In this document: piece after piece, positions 15,975-23,856 of the stretch
Numbering within the stretch: position 1 is the stretch's first letter
How the letters are laid out: each line of letters opens with the position of its first letter
DNA from: Streptomyces drozdowiczii
GTDB lineage: Bacteria; Actinomycetota; Actinomycetes; Streptomycetales; Streptomycetaceae
Direction: 5' to 3'
DNA length: 64,000 bases
NCBI RefSeq assembly: GCF_026167665.1
Contig: NZ_CP098740.1
Span: 372,001-436,000 of the forward strand
The notes under the pieces: generated by a model
Databases searched by the model: none
What the model saw: only the letters and a program-made list of their open reading frames with translations
What the model was told of the DNA's origin: nothing
Program-made: the position numbers and the translations under genes

Positions 15975-17453
15975 ATGCCGAAGAATCATGAGGAAGCACC
16001 CGTTCTCGACGCCCTGGCCGCCTACCGGCAGCAGGGCGAGCTGGGCTTCACGCCCCCGGGGCACAAACAGGCCCGGGGCGCGGCGCCGGAGGTCAGGGCC
16101 GTGCTGGGCGACGCCGTGTTCCTCGGGGACGTCCTGGCCAGCGGCGGTCTCGACGACCGGCGGATGAGGTCGGGGGTGCTGCAACGCGCGGAGGTCCTGA
16201 TGGCCGACGCCGTGCACGCGGAGCACGCGTTCTTCTCGACGTGCGGCAGCTCCCTGTCGGTCAAGGCGGCGATGCTGAGCGTCGCCGCGCACGGCCAGAA
16301 GCTCCTGGTGGGGCGGGACGCCCACAAGGCGGTGATCTCCGGGCTCATCCTCTCGGGCATCCGGCCGGTGTGGATCGAACCGCAGTGGGACACCGAACGC
16401 CACCTGGCGCATCCGCCGTCCCCGGAGGCGTACGAGCGGGCCTTCGAGGAGCACCCGGACGCGAAGGGCGCCCTGGTCACCAGCCCCACGCCGTACGGGG
16501 TGGCGGCCGATCTGCGGGCCATCGCCGAGGTGTGCCACCGGCGTTCCCGCCCGCTCGTCGTGGACGAGGCGTGGGGCGCGCATCTGCCGTTCCATCCGGA
16601 CCTGCCGACGTGGGCGATGGACGCCGGTGCCGATGTCTGCGTCACCAGCATCCACAAGATGGGCAGCGGTCTGGAACAGGGGTCGGTGTTCCATCTGCAG
16701 GGCGACCTGATCGACCACGACACGCTGGCGTCCCGCGCCGATCTGCTGGGTACGACCAGCCCTTCCGTACTGCTGTACGCGGGCATGGACGGCTGGCGGC
16801 GCCAGATGGTGCTGGAGGGGCACACGCTGATGTCGCGCGCCCTCGCCCTCGCCGCTTCGGTGCGCGAGGAGATCGAGTCGATCGACGGGATGCACGTCAA
16901 CGACGGCGACGACTTCTGCGGTCCGGGTGCCGGCGCCGAGTTCGACCCGCTGCCGGTGGTCATCGACATCACGGGGCTCGGGATCTCCGGCTATCTCGCG
17001 GCGGACTGGCTGCGCGAACACCACCATGTGGACACGCACCTGATGGACCACCGGCGGGTCAGCGCGCAGCTCACCCACGCCGACGACGCCGAGACGACGA
17101 AGCGGCTGATGACTGCGCTGCGCGACCTCGCTCGGCAGGCCCCCTCGCTGCCCCGGGGGCCCGAGGTGGCGGTCCCGGCCCCGGCGGAGCTGCGGATGGA
17201 GCAGGCGAGGCTGCCGCGCGACGCCTACTTCCACGCGACCGAGGACGTCCCGGTGGAGCAGGCGGTGGGGCGTGTCGCCGCCGAGATGATCACTCCGTAT
17301 CCCCCGGGCATCCCGGTGGTGCTGCCCGGCGAGCGGCTGACGGAACCGGTGCTGCGCTATCTCCTGACCGGTCTGGAGGCGGGGATGAACCTGCCGGACC
17401 CGGCGGACCCCGAGCTGCACACCGTACGGGTGTGCGCGGACGACGACGCCTGA
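15975..17453 (+). CDS. PLP-dependent Orn/Lys/Arg decarboxylase-family protein
   Basis: A 492-residue fold-type I PLP enzyme. GFTPPGHKQARGA near the N-terminus, STCGSSLSVKAAML, and VTSIHKMGSGLEQGS with the Schiff-base Lys mark the group that includes arginine/lysine/ornithine decarboxylases. The C-terminal YPPGIPVVLPGERLT is also diagnostic. It should decarboxylate a basic amino acid to a polyamine precursor. It is shorter than the inducible enterobacterial enzymes (over 700 residues) and lacks their N-terminal wing domain, which is normal for Gram-positive SpeA-like forms. It follows the SDR by 49 bp and ends at a strong hairpin. Confidence 0.85.
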   Translation: MPKNHEEAPVLDALAAYRQQGELGFTPPGHKQARGAAPEVRAVLGDAVFLGDVLASGGLDDRRMRSGVLQRAEVLMADAVHAEHAFFSTCGSSLSVKAAMLSVAAHGQKLLVGRDAHKAVISGLILSGIRPVWIEPQWDTERHLAHPPSPEAYERAFEEHPDAKGALVTSPTPYGVAADLRAIAEVCHRRSRPLVVDEAWGAHLPFHPDLPTWAMDAGADVCVTSIHKMGSGLEQGSVFHLQGDLIDHDTLASRADLLGTTSPSVLLYAGMDGWRRQMVLEGHTLMSRALALAASVREEIESIDGMHVNDGDDFCGPGAGAEFDPLPVVIDITGLGISGYLAADWLREHHHVDTHLMDHRRVSAQLTHADDAETTKRLMTALRDLARQAPSLPRGPEVAVPAPAELRMEQARLPRDAYFHATEDVPVEQAVGRVAAEMITPYPPGIPVVLPGERLTEPVLRYLLTGLEAGMNLPDPADPELHTVRVCADDDA

Positions 17454-17459
17454 GCGCTC

Positions 17460-17494
17460 CGACGGCCTCCCTCCTCCGGGGTGGGAGGCCGTCG
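17460..17494. terminator. Bidirectional terminator hairpin
   Basis: A perfect 12-bp stem (CGACGGCCTCCC with GGGAGGCCGTCG) and an 11-nt loop lie between the convergent PLP decarboxylase and carboxylate-amine ligase genes. It should stop transcription from both sides. Confidence 0.8.
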
Positions 17495-17500
17495 GGCGTG

Positions 17501-18589
17501 TCACCCGCGGGTGCGGCTGACGCACTCCGTGACCGCGTCGTGGAGGCTGCCCGTGCGGGCGAACGCGTCGCGCTGGATCCGCGCCCCCGTGCCGTTCTTC
17601 AGGACCCGGTCGATCCCCTCCCGGGCCGTGTCCAGGTCCCCGCTGTCCTCCAGCGCGTCGCGCACATGGGTGAACAGGGCGTGCAGCACGGCGGGCGCGG
17701 GGGCGGGGCGCATGGTGGCGGGGTGCAGCAGTTCGCCCTCCAGGCCCGAGCGGCCGGCCTGCCAGGCGGCCATGCGGAGCAGGCCCACCCCGTACGGCTC
17801 CGGCGGATCGCCCGCGCGCCAGGCCCGGGCGGCCGTCTCGACCAGGCCGCGCACCAGGGTGGCGAGCAGCGCCGCGTCGGCGGGGTCGAGGCAGACGTCG
17901 GCGACCCGGACCTCGACGGTCGGGTAGCGGTGCGAGAGCCGGGCGTCGAAGTAGATCATGCCCTTGTCGCGCAGGACGCCCGTGGCGACGAGGGCTTCGA
18001 CCTCGTCGTGGTAACGCCGGGCGGAACCGAACAGTTCCATCGGCCCGGCCGAGGGCCAGCGGCCCCAGACCCGGCTGCGGTAGCTGCTGTACGCGGTGTC
18101 CTGGCCCTGCCAGAAGGGCGAGTTGGAGCTCAGCGCGAGCAGCACCGCGAGCCAGGGGCGGATGCGGTCGAGGACCGCGACGCCCTCCTCGTCCGACTCC
18201 ACGGAGACGTGCACATGGCATCCGCAGGTCAGCTGCTCCTGCGTGGTCAGCCCGAACTTGTCGGCCAGCCAGCGGTACCTTTCGCCCTCGCCGATGGACG
18301 GGCTGACGGCCAGCGGGGAGGTGGCGAGTGCCGCGACCGCTGCCCCGGCCTCGGCGGCACTGCGGGCCGCCTCCGCCCGCGAGCGCACGATCTCTTCCGC
18401 GAGTTCCCGCATGTCCGCGCGCGGCTCGGTGGCGAACTCCAGCTGCTGGCGGTGCAGCTCCGCCTCGAAGGCCGAGTCGCCCTCGGCGCGACGCTCGGCC
18501 AGGGCCAGCACGGCCGTCGACAGCGCTCTGGGTTCGCCGCTCTGCTCGTCCACGAGCAGCAGCTCCTCCTCGACACCCACAGTCCGCAC
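17501..18589 (-). CDS. Glutamate-cysteine ligase-like carboxylate-amine ligase (YbdK family)
   Basis: A 362-residue member of the YbdK/GCS2 family, with VGVEEELLLVD at the very start (acidic metal-binding cluster), CGCHVHVSVES near residue 125, and SPFWQGQDTAYSSYR. Such proteins have weak glutamate-cysteine ligase activity, and their physiological product is uncertain. Three in-frame starts lie side by side (ATG ATG GTG) after GGAGG. The SD spacing is 1, 4 and 7 nt respectively, so the GTG at 18589 is favoured. It is cytoplasmic. A terminator is shared with the convergent decarboxylase. Confidence 0.87.
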   Translation of the reverse strand: MRTVGVEEELLLVDEQSGEPRALSTAVLALAERRAEGDSAFEAELHRQQLEFATEPRADMRELAEEIVRSRAEAARSAAEAGAAVAALATSPLAVSPSIGEGERYRWLADKFGLTTQEQLTCGCHVHVSVESDEEGVAVLDRIRPWLAVLLALSSNSPFWQGQDTAYSSYRSRVWGRWPSAGPMELFGSARRYHDEVEALVATGVLRDKGMIYFDARLSHRYPTVEVRVADVCLDPADAALLATLVRGLVETAARAWRAGDPPEPYGVGLLRMAAWQAGRSGLEGELLHPATMRPAPAPAVLHALFTHVRDALEDSGDLDTAREGIDRVLKNGTGARIQRDAFARTGSLHDAVTECVSRTRG

Positions 18590-18740
18590 CATCATTCCTC
18601 CATGCTCGATCGGCCGGGGGGCGGGCGCTCTCGCACCGAGGCGCTTTCCGCCCTCCCTCACTTCGCCGTATGCCACCTCCTGGCGCGGGCACCCCTGACC
18701 GGCGGGTTTTTCTCCGCGCCCGGTCGGCCGCGCCCGCCGC

Positions 18741-19841
18741 TCAGCGCACGCCGCTCCGCCGCGCGACGAGCGCCATGTGGCCCGCCGCGATTTCCGCGGC
18801 GCCGGCCTCCAGCAGCGAGAACGGCGGCCCGGTACCGCCCCGGAGCAGCGTCAGCGCGCCCAGCACCGTCGTGCCGTCGGGCGCGGTCAGCGCCACGGAG
18901 AGCAGGGCGGTGACGTCGGCGCGGACCATGAGCGGCACGCCGTCCTCGTCCGCGCCCAGCCTCTCCAGGTCGTCCGTCAGCTGCTCCACGGCCGCCGCGC
19001 CGGAGGCCATGACCTCGGCGGCCACGGGGCAGGCGCGCGGGTCCTGCCGGAGGAACGCCTTCTCGAGCCCTCCGTCGTCCGGCGCCGGGGGGCCGTGGAC
19101 CGCGATCCGGACCGGCTCGTCCGGGGGCCCGAGGTCGAGCAGCGCCCAGTCCGCGAGGCCGTCGCGCAGGAGCCCCGCGACGGCTCCGAGGGCCGCCGCG
19201 GAGGGCTCGCGGTCCAGGAGGGCGCGGGCCGTGCGGTCCAGGAGGCCGGTCAGCTCGGCCTGGCGCACGACGGCCGAGGGCTCGGCCCGGTCGGCGGGGC
19301 GGCCAGTGGTGAAGGGGGCCGGTGCGAGCACCAGCAGCAGCTCCCGCTCCCCCGGCGTGTCGATACCGGTGAGCGTGGCGTACAGCGGGCCGTCCGGCAG
19401 GCCGGGGAGGCGGACCGGGAAGCTGCGGCCTCCCTCGCCGGCCGCCACGGCCGCCGCGTGGGCGCGGAGGGCGGCGCGGTCGGTGGGGCGCAGGAGCGCG
19501 GCGAGCGGCCGGCCCGCCGCGTACCCCGGGTGGAGCCCGGTCAGCTCGGCGGCGGCCCGGTTGAGGCGGCGGACCACGGTCTGCCCGTCGGTCAGGACGA
19601 CGGGCCACGGCAGGTGGTCGAAGACGGCTTTGAACGGCGCTGCCTTCGCGCCCGGGGTCCTGGGCGGTCCCGGTGGGTCCTCCGCCAGGCGCAGGGCTTC
19701 GATCGCGTGGTCCAGCTCCGCGAGGGCGGCGTCGAGCAGGACCGGGTATTCGGCGGGAGGATGGTCCCGGGCCGCGCGCAGTTCCCGGGCGCGGGCGACG
19801 AGGGCCTGAAGACCGCTCTCGCCCTCCGGTGGCCCGTTCAT
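18741..19841 (-). CDS. PAS/GAF sensor protein
   Basis: A 366-residue soluble protein. Residues 1-50 are a helical lead. Residues 70-165 form a PAS-like domain (VFDHLPWPVVLTDGQTVV..LNRAAAEL). Residues 195-360 form a GAF-like domain. There is no kinase, cyclase or phosphatase module and no transmembrane segment, so it is a stand-alone sensor or partner protein. It is divergent from the GAF/ANTAR gene across 88 bp, which suggests the two work on one signal. The ligand is unknown. Confidence 0.7.
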   Translation of the reverse strand: MNGPPEGESGLQALVARARELRAARDHPPAEYPVLLDAALAELDHAIEALRLAEDPPGPPRTPGAKAAPFKAVFDHLPWPVVLTDGQTVVRRLNRAAAELTGLHPGYAAGRPLAALLRPTDRAALRAHAAAVAAGEGGRSFPVRLPGLPDGPLYATLTGIDTPGERELLLVLAPAPFTTGRPADRAEPSAVVRQAELTGLLDRTARALLDREPSAAALGAVAGLLRDGLADWALLDLGPPDEPVRIAVHGPPAPDDGGLEKAFLRQDPRACPVAAEVMASGAAAVEQLTDDLERLGADEDGVPLMVRADVTALLSVALTAPDGTTVLGALTLLRGGTGPPFSLLEAGAAEIAAGHMALVARRSGVR

Positions 19842-19929
19842 ACGACGAAGCTAGCCGATCGCCGGTGCGTCGGCGGAGAGCGGCGCGGCGGATCTGCGAC
19901 CGGGCCCGGGGTTCCCAGGGAGGCTGAGG

Positions 19930-20634
19930 GTGACGCGGCTGAGGGGTGCGGTGACCGACGACGCGGCCGTGGCGCCGTGGCTCGTCCGGCTCGGCCTGCG
20001 GGCGATGCGCTGCTCGGCCGGGTGCCGGGGCGCGACGGTGTTTCTGCGGTGCCCCGGCGGGGAAGCCCACAGCGCTTCGACCCACCCGGATCTCGCGGCC
20101 CTGGCCGCTCTCCAGGAGGAGACCGGCGAGGGCCCCTGCGTCGACGCCACCCGCTCCCTTCACCCGGTCGCGGTCACCGATCTCGTCGCGGACGCGCGAT
20201 GGCCGACCTTCCGGGTGGCGGCGCTGGCACGGGGGCTGCGCGCCTGCGCGGCGGTGCCGGTCCTGGCGGAGGGCGTCACGGCGACGGTCACCCTGTACGC
20301 GTTCCGGCCGTGGCGGCCGACGGCGGCGGCCCGCGAGGCGGTCGGGGTGCTGGCCGAGGAGACGGTCGACGGGCTACTGCGCGCGCACGCCCGTACCGGA
20401 GCCGAGGCGGAGGCGCGGCAGCTGCGGACGGCGATGGTGTCACGGGCCGTGATCGACCAGGCCATCGGCATCGTGACCCACCTGCTGGACTGCGACCCGG
20501 GCCGGGCGTTCGACGTCCTGCGCGCGCTCTCCCAGCGCACGAACCGGAAGCTGAGCGCCGTCGCGGCGCAGATCGTACGGGCGAGGGGCCGGGGCAGCAC
20601 GCGTGAGCTGCGCCGACTGCTGGGCGAGGTCTAG
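19930..20634 (+). CDS. GAF and ANTAR domain-containing RNA-binding antiterminator
   Basis: A 234-residue protein starting at GTG. Residues 15-150 form a GAF domain, including EETGEGPCVDATRS, typical of actinobacterial GAF-ANTAR proteins. Residues 155-215 form the ANTAR three-helix RNA-binding module (VIDQAIGIVTHLLDCDPGRA, then LRALSQRTNRKL). Family members bind paired hairpins in nascent RNA and prevent termination. Its stop TAG is embedded in a CTAG shared with the stop of the convergent gene. Confidence 0.88.
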   Translation: MTRLRGAVTDDAAVAPWLVRLGLRAMRCSAGCRGATVFLRCPGGEAHSASTHPDLAALAALQEETGEGPCVDATRSLHPVAVTDLVADARWPTFRVAALARGLRACAAVPVLAEGVTATVTLYAFRPWRPTAAAREAVGVLAEETVDGLLRAHARTGAEAEARQLRTAMVSRAVIDQAIGIVTHLLDCDPGRAFDVLRALSQRTNRKLSAVAAQIVRARGRGSTRELRRLLGEV

Positions 20635-21608
20635 GGCGTGTCCGGGGCGGCACCCCAGTCCGTCAGCAGGCGGGCCGCGAGGCGGTCCTCCAGGAAGCCG
20701 GTGGTGTTGATTCCGAAGACGATGTCCGGCTCCAGGCCGGGTTCGTCGTCCAGCAGCCCCCGTACGACGTCGTGCCGCACGACCTGTTCGTGGACCGCGT
20801 CCGCCTCGACGTGTTCGGTGTAGAAGAACTCGGCGGCGGGTCCGGCGCCCGCCCGTTTCATGGCGAGGGCGAGGCGGCGGGAGGCGGGGGACGAGGTGAT
20901 CTCGACGGCGGCGAAGTGTCCGACCAGGGCGCCCCGCAGCCGCCGGTGCAGGCCGAACAGGGACATGAGGTTGACGAGGGCCAGCATTTCGGCGTGGCCC
21001 CGGTCCAGATAGTGGCCGTACGCCGTCTCCAGGCCCAGGTCCGTCATCAGGTCGGCGAACAGCCGGGCGTGGACGCGGTCGGCGCGGCCGGCGCCGAACT
21101 CGTCGTACTCGATCGCGGCCATGCCCGCCTTGGCGCGCCCGCTGAGCCGGGGCAGCACCCAGGCGTGCGGGTCGGCCTCCTTCAGGTGGTACAGGGAGCG
21201 CTGGGCGGCGTAGGCCCGTAGGCGGTCCGGTGTGGCGTGTTCCTGGAGGAAGTACGACACGCCCGTGCCGTCGACCGGCTCGACGAGCAGCGCGTCCAGG
21301 GTGTCGTCCAGACCGGCCCCGAGCGGGACGTCCTGGCGCAGCGCGGACTCGAAGCGGCGTTCGAGGGCCGCCCTGACCGCCAGCAGCGCGGGGTCCCATT
21401 CGAGGGCGGGGTCCACGCCCTCGAAGCCCCGGTAGTGGAGTTCGTAGCAGAGGTACAGGGCGAGCTGGAGGTCGTCGCCGTAGGGCTCGGCCGCGTCCGC
21501 CAGGGTGGGGGCGGGCAGGGGGCCGTCGCCCCGGAGATGGGCGAGGACCGCCGCCGAGAGCGCGCCGCGGGCCCCGGGAAGCGTGGGTCCAACCGTCCGA
21601 CCGGCCAT
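20631..21608 (-). CDS. Iron-containing redox enzyme family protein (haem-oxygenase-like fold)
   Basis: A 325-residue helical protein of the haem-oxygenase-like diiron oxidase superfamily. Candidate metal ligands lie in acidic/His segments: LYHLKEADPHAWVLPR, AIEYDEFGAGRADRVHARLF, and FFYTEHVEADAVHEQVVRHD near residue 270. The spacing recalls haem-oxygenase-like dimetal oxygenases (HDOs). It is cytoplasmic. The ATG follows AGGAGTG at a 7-nt spacing. Its last four bases overlap the ANTAR gene tail to tail. The substrate is not known. Confidence 0.78.
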   Translation of the reverse strand: MAGRTVGPTLPGARGALSAAVLAHLRGDGPLPAPTLADAAEPYGDDLQLALYLCYELHYRGFEGVDPALEWDPALLAVRAALERRFESALRQDVPLGAGLDDTLDALLVEPVDGTGVSYFLQEHATPDRLRAYAAQRSLYHLKEADPHAWVLPRLSGRAKAGMAAIEYDEFGAGRADRVHARLFADLMTDLGLETAYGHYLDRGHAEMLALVNLMSLFGLHRRLRGALVGHFAAVEITSSPASRRLALAMKRAGAGPAAEFFYTEHVEADAVHEQVVRHDVVRGLLDDEPGLEPDIVFGINTTGFLEDRLAARLLTDWGAAPDTP

Positions 21609-21772
21609 CGTGTCACTCCTCGTACGTCCGCTCGAAAGCCGCTCTCCCACCATGTGCGCGCGCCGCCGATGCCGCTACATGAATGAGCGGGCCCGTGCGG
21701 GGAACCCAGAGGCTGCGACCCGGAAGCCACGTCACCGGGCGTGTTCCCCGTAGGACGGAAGGACGGCAGAAG

Positions 21773-22330
21773 ATGAGCGACAACGGCAGCAAGGGCAAGG
21801 TGCTGGCCATCGTCACCAACTACGGCGTGGAGCAGGACGAACTCCTCGTGCCGCTCGGCCATCTGCGCGAGCGCGGTGTGCGGGTCGATGTCGCCGCCCT
21901 GAAGAAGGACGACATCGAGACGCTGGTCGGCGACAAGGACCCCGGCAAGTCCGTACGCCCCGATCTCACGCTGGACGACGTCGACCCGGCCGGCTACGAC
22001 CTGCTGCTCGTACCGGGCGGCACGCTGAACGCCGACACGCTGCGGCTCCAGGGCCCGGCCTGCGACATCGTGCGGTCGTTCACCGGCTCCGGGCGCCCGA
22101 TCGCGGCCATCTGCCACGGACCGTGGATGCTGGTGGAGACCGGGAGCGTCAAGGGCAAGCGGCTCACCTCGTACGCCTCGTTGCAGACCGACGTACGCAA
22201 TGCGGGGGGTGACTGGGTGGACGAGCCGGTCGTGACGGACGAGTCCGGCGGCTGGAAGCTCATCACCTCGCGCAACCCGGGCGACCTGGACCCGTTCCTC
22301 AAGGAGGTCGACGCCGCGCTCGCCGGCTGA
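21773..22330 (+). CDS. DJ-1/PfpI family type 1 glutamine amidotransferase-like protein
   Basis: A 185-residue DJ-1/PfpI superfamily protein. The nucleophilic elbow is AAICHGPWMLVETG, with the Cys followed by His, and the conserved acid is supplied by ELLVPLGHLRERG or LLVPGGTLNAD. Members act as glyoxalases, deglycases or chaperones in stress. The ATG at 21773 follows GGCAGAAG. It is cytoplasmic. A strong hairpin closes the gene. Confidence 0.87.
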   Translation: MSDNGSKGKVLAIVTNYGVEQDELLVPLGHLRERGVRVDVAALKKDDIETLVGDKDPGKSVRPDLTLDDVDPAGYDLLLVPGGTLNADTLRLQGPACDIVRSFTGSGRPIAAICHGPWMLVETGSVKGKRLTSYASLQTDVRNAGGDWVDEPVVTDESGGWKLITSRNPGDLDPFLKEVDAALAG

Positions 22331-22340
22331 GGCACCCCGC

Positions 22341-22374
22341 GAAGGCCGCCCGGCTCTCTCTCCGGGCGGCCTTC
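22341..22374. terminator. Bidirectional terminator hairpin
   Basis: A perfect 13-bp stem (GAAGGCCGCCCGG with CCGGGCGGCCTTC) and a CTCTCTCT loop, placed between the convergent DJ-1 and amidotransferase genes. Confidence 0.82.
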
Positions 22375-22390
22375 ACATGGGCTGGGGTCT

Positions 22391-23224
22391 TCACACGGGT
22401 TCGGGCGCGAACGGCCGGAACTCGTCCTCGCCCGGCTGCACGACCCCGTAGCTGCTCTCCGGCACCTCTTTCCACACCCCGGGCAGTCCGCCCAGCGGCT
22501 CCGACACCACCAGCCGGGTGCTGTCGGACACGCCCCGCAGGAAGTCCAGGTCCGGGTGGAGGGCGCGCACGGTCTCCGCCCTGCTGCTGTAGAACAGCGA
22601 ACGCGACTTGCCGAGACTCGAATAGCGGAACGACCACAGCCGCTCGCCGTCGGACACCGCGACGGTCATCTGGAGCGGATGCTCCACGCCCTCGTCGCGG
22701 CCCACGCGCTCGATCAGCCCGGCCATCCTGGCCACGGCACCCGGCACGTCCTGGTCGAGCCCGAACGTCAGCGCGAGGTAGAACATCACCTCGGAGTCCG
22801 TGGACCCCTCCAGGGCCGAGAACAGCGCCGGGTCGAGCGCCAGCGAGAGGTCGCGCCGCAGCCGGTGGAAGTCCGCGATCGCGCCGTTGTGCATCCACAT
22901 CCAGCGGCCGTGCCGGAAGGGGTGGCAGTTGGTCTGCTGGATGGCGGTGCCCGTGGACGCCCGCACATGCGCGAAGAACAGCGGCGAGCGGATGTGGCTC
23001 GCGATCTCCCGCAGGTTGCGGTTGTTCCAGGCGGGGCCGGTGTCGCGGATGATCGCGGGCGTCTCCTGCTCGGGCCCGTACCAGCCGACCCCGAAGCCGT
23101 CCCCGTTGGTCGTCTCCACGCCCATGGTGGAGTGCAGGCTCTGGTCGATGAGCGAGTGCTCCGGCTTGTAGAGGAGATCGCTGAGCACGACACTCGTGCC
23201 GGAATAGGCCAGCCATCGGCACAT
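22391..23224 (-). CDS. Class II glutamine amidotransferase
   Basis: A 277-residue Ntn-hydrolase-type amidotransferase. The mature N-terminal Cys2 of MCRWLAYSG is the nucleophile. Other landmarks are TNGDGFGVGWY, FFAHVRASTGTAIQQTNCHP and MHNGAIADF, matching the YafJ/EgtC-like group. It is a stand-alone glutaminase domain of the usual length and has no synthetase domain beside it. No ergothioneine genes are nearby, so I do not call it EgtC. Confidence 0.88.
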   Translation of the reverse strand: MCRWLAYSGTSVVLSDLLYKPEHSLIDQSLHSTMGVETTNGDGFGVGWYGPEQETPAIIRDTGPAWNNRNLREIASHIRSPLFFAHVRASTGTAIQQTNCHPFRHGRWMWMHNGAIADFHRLRRDLSLALDPALFSALEGSTDSEVMFYLALTFGLDQDVPGAVARMAGLIERVGRDEGVEHPLQMTVAVSDGERLWSFRYSSLGKSRSLFYSSRAETVRALHPDLDFLRGVSDSTRLVVSEPLGGLPGVWKEVPESSYGVVQPGEDEFRPFAPEPV

Positions 23225-23403
23225 GTGCGGCCGTCCCTTCCCGGGCGGCGGGCAGGACCCGGCGCGGACGCGCCGGTGGTGCTTCCGCGGGCCTCAATCC
23301 CTGGGGCGCCCGGTCGTCGTCGTTATGTCCACGCTACCGACTTCACGGGTCGGCTGCCCGGCCGCGCCCGCCGGAAACCGCCCCCGGTAGGCCGGGCCCT
23401 CGG

Positions 23404-23805
23404 TCAGGCGGCGGGGGCGGGCCGGTGCCGGAAGGTCTCCGCCAGGGCCGTGTTGACCACGACGACGGCGCCCAGCACCGCAGCGGCGACCGGGTGCCCG
23501 ACCCCGTACAGCGCGAGCGCTCCCCCGCCGAGCACCGCGGCCTTCACCGCCAGGACCCCCACGAGCGGCGGGCGGAACCGGGCGCGCGGTGCGGCGAACA
23601 GCGCCCACAGCACGATGGCCGCGGCGAGGACGGCGGTGCCCAGGAGCAGTTGGGCCGCCGGATTGCCGGCGAGGGAGAACCCCCACCAGAAGAGGCAGGC
23701 CAGCGCCGCCATTTCCAGGAGGAATGCGAGCAGTTCGTTGGCCGCCCACCAGGGCCGCCCGGCCACCGGAGGAATCACCCGGCCGTCCGTGGCTCTGTCA
23801 CGCAC
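23404..23805 (-). CDS. YrdB family protein (DUF2568), membrane
   Basis: A 133-residue protein with four predicted membrane helices (about residues 22-42, 50-70, 80-98 and 104-122). NELLAFLLEMAALACLFWWG and LWALFAAPRARFRPP match the DUF2568/YrdB pattern. The function is unknown. It is upstream of the amidotransferase on the same strand with a 179-bp gap. Confidence 0.82.
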   Translation of the reverse strand: MRDRATDGRVIPPVAGRPWWAANELLAFLLEMAALACLFWWGFSLAGNPAAQLLLGTAVLAAAIVLWALFAAPRARFRPPLVGVLAVKAAVLGGGALALYGVGHPVAAAVLGAVVVVNTALAETFRHRPAPAA

Positions 23806-23856
23806 CCTGCCCCCTAGTCGCTCGCGTGTACGAAGTCAGCCTACTGGCCGCCCTGT

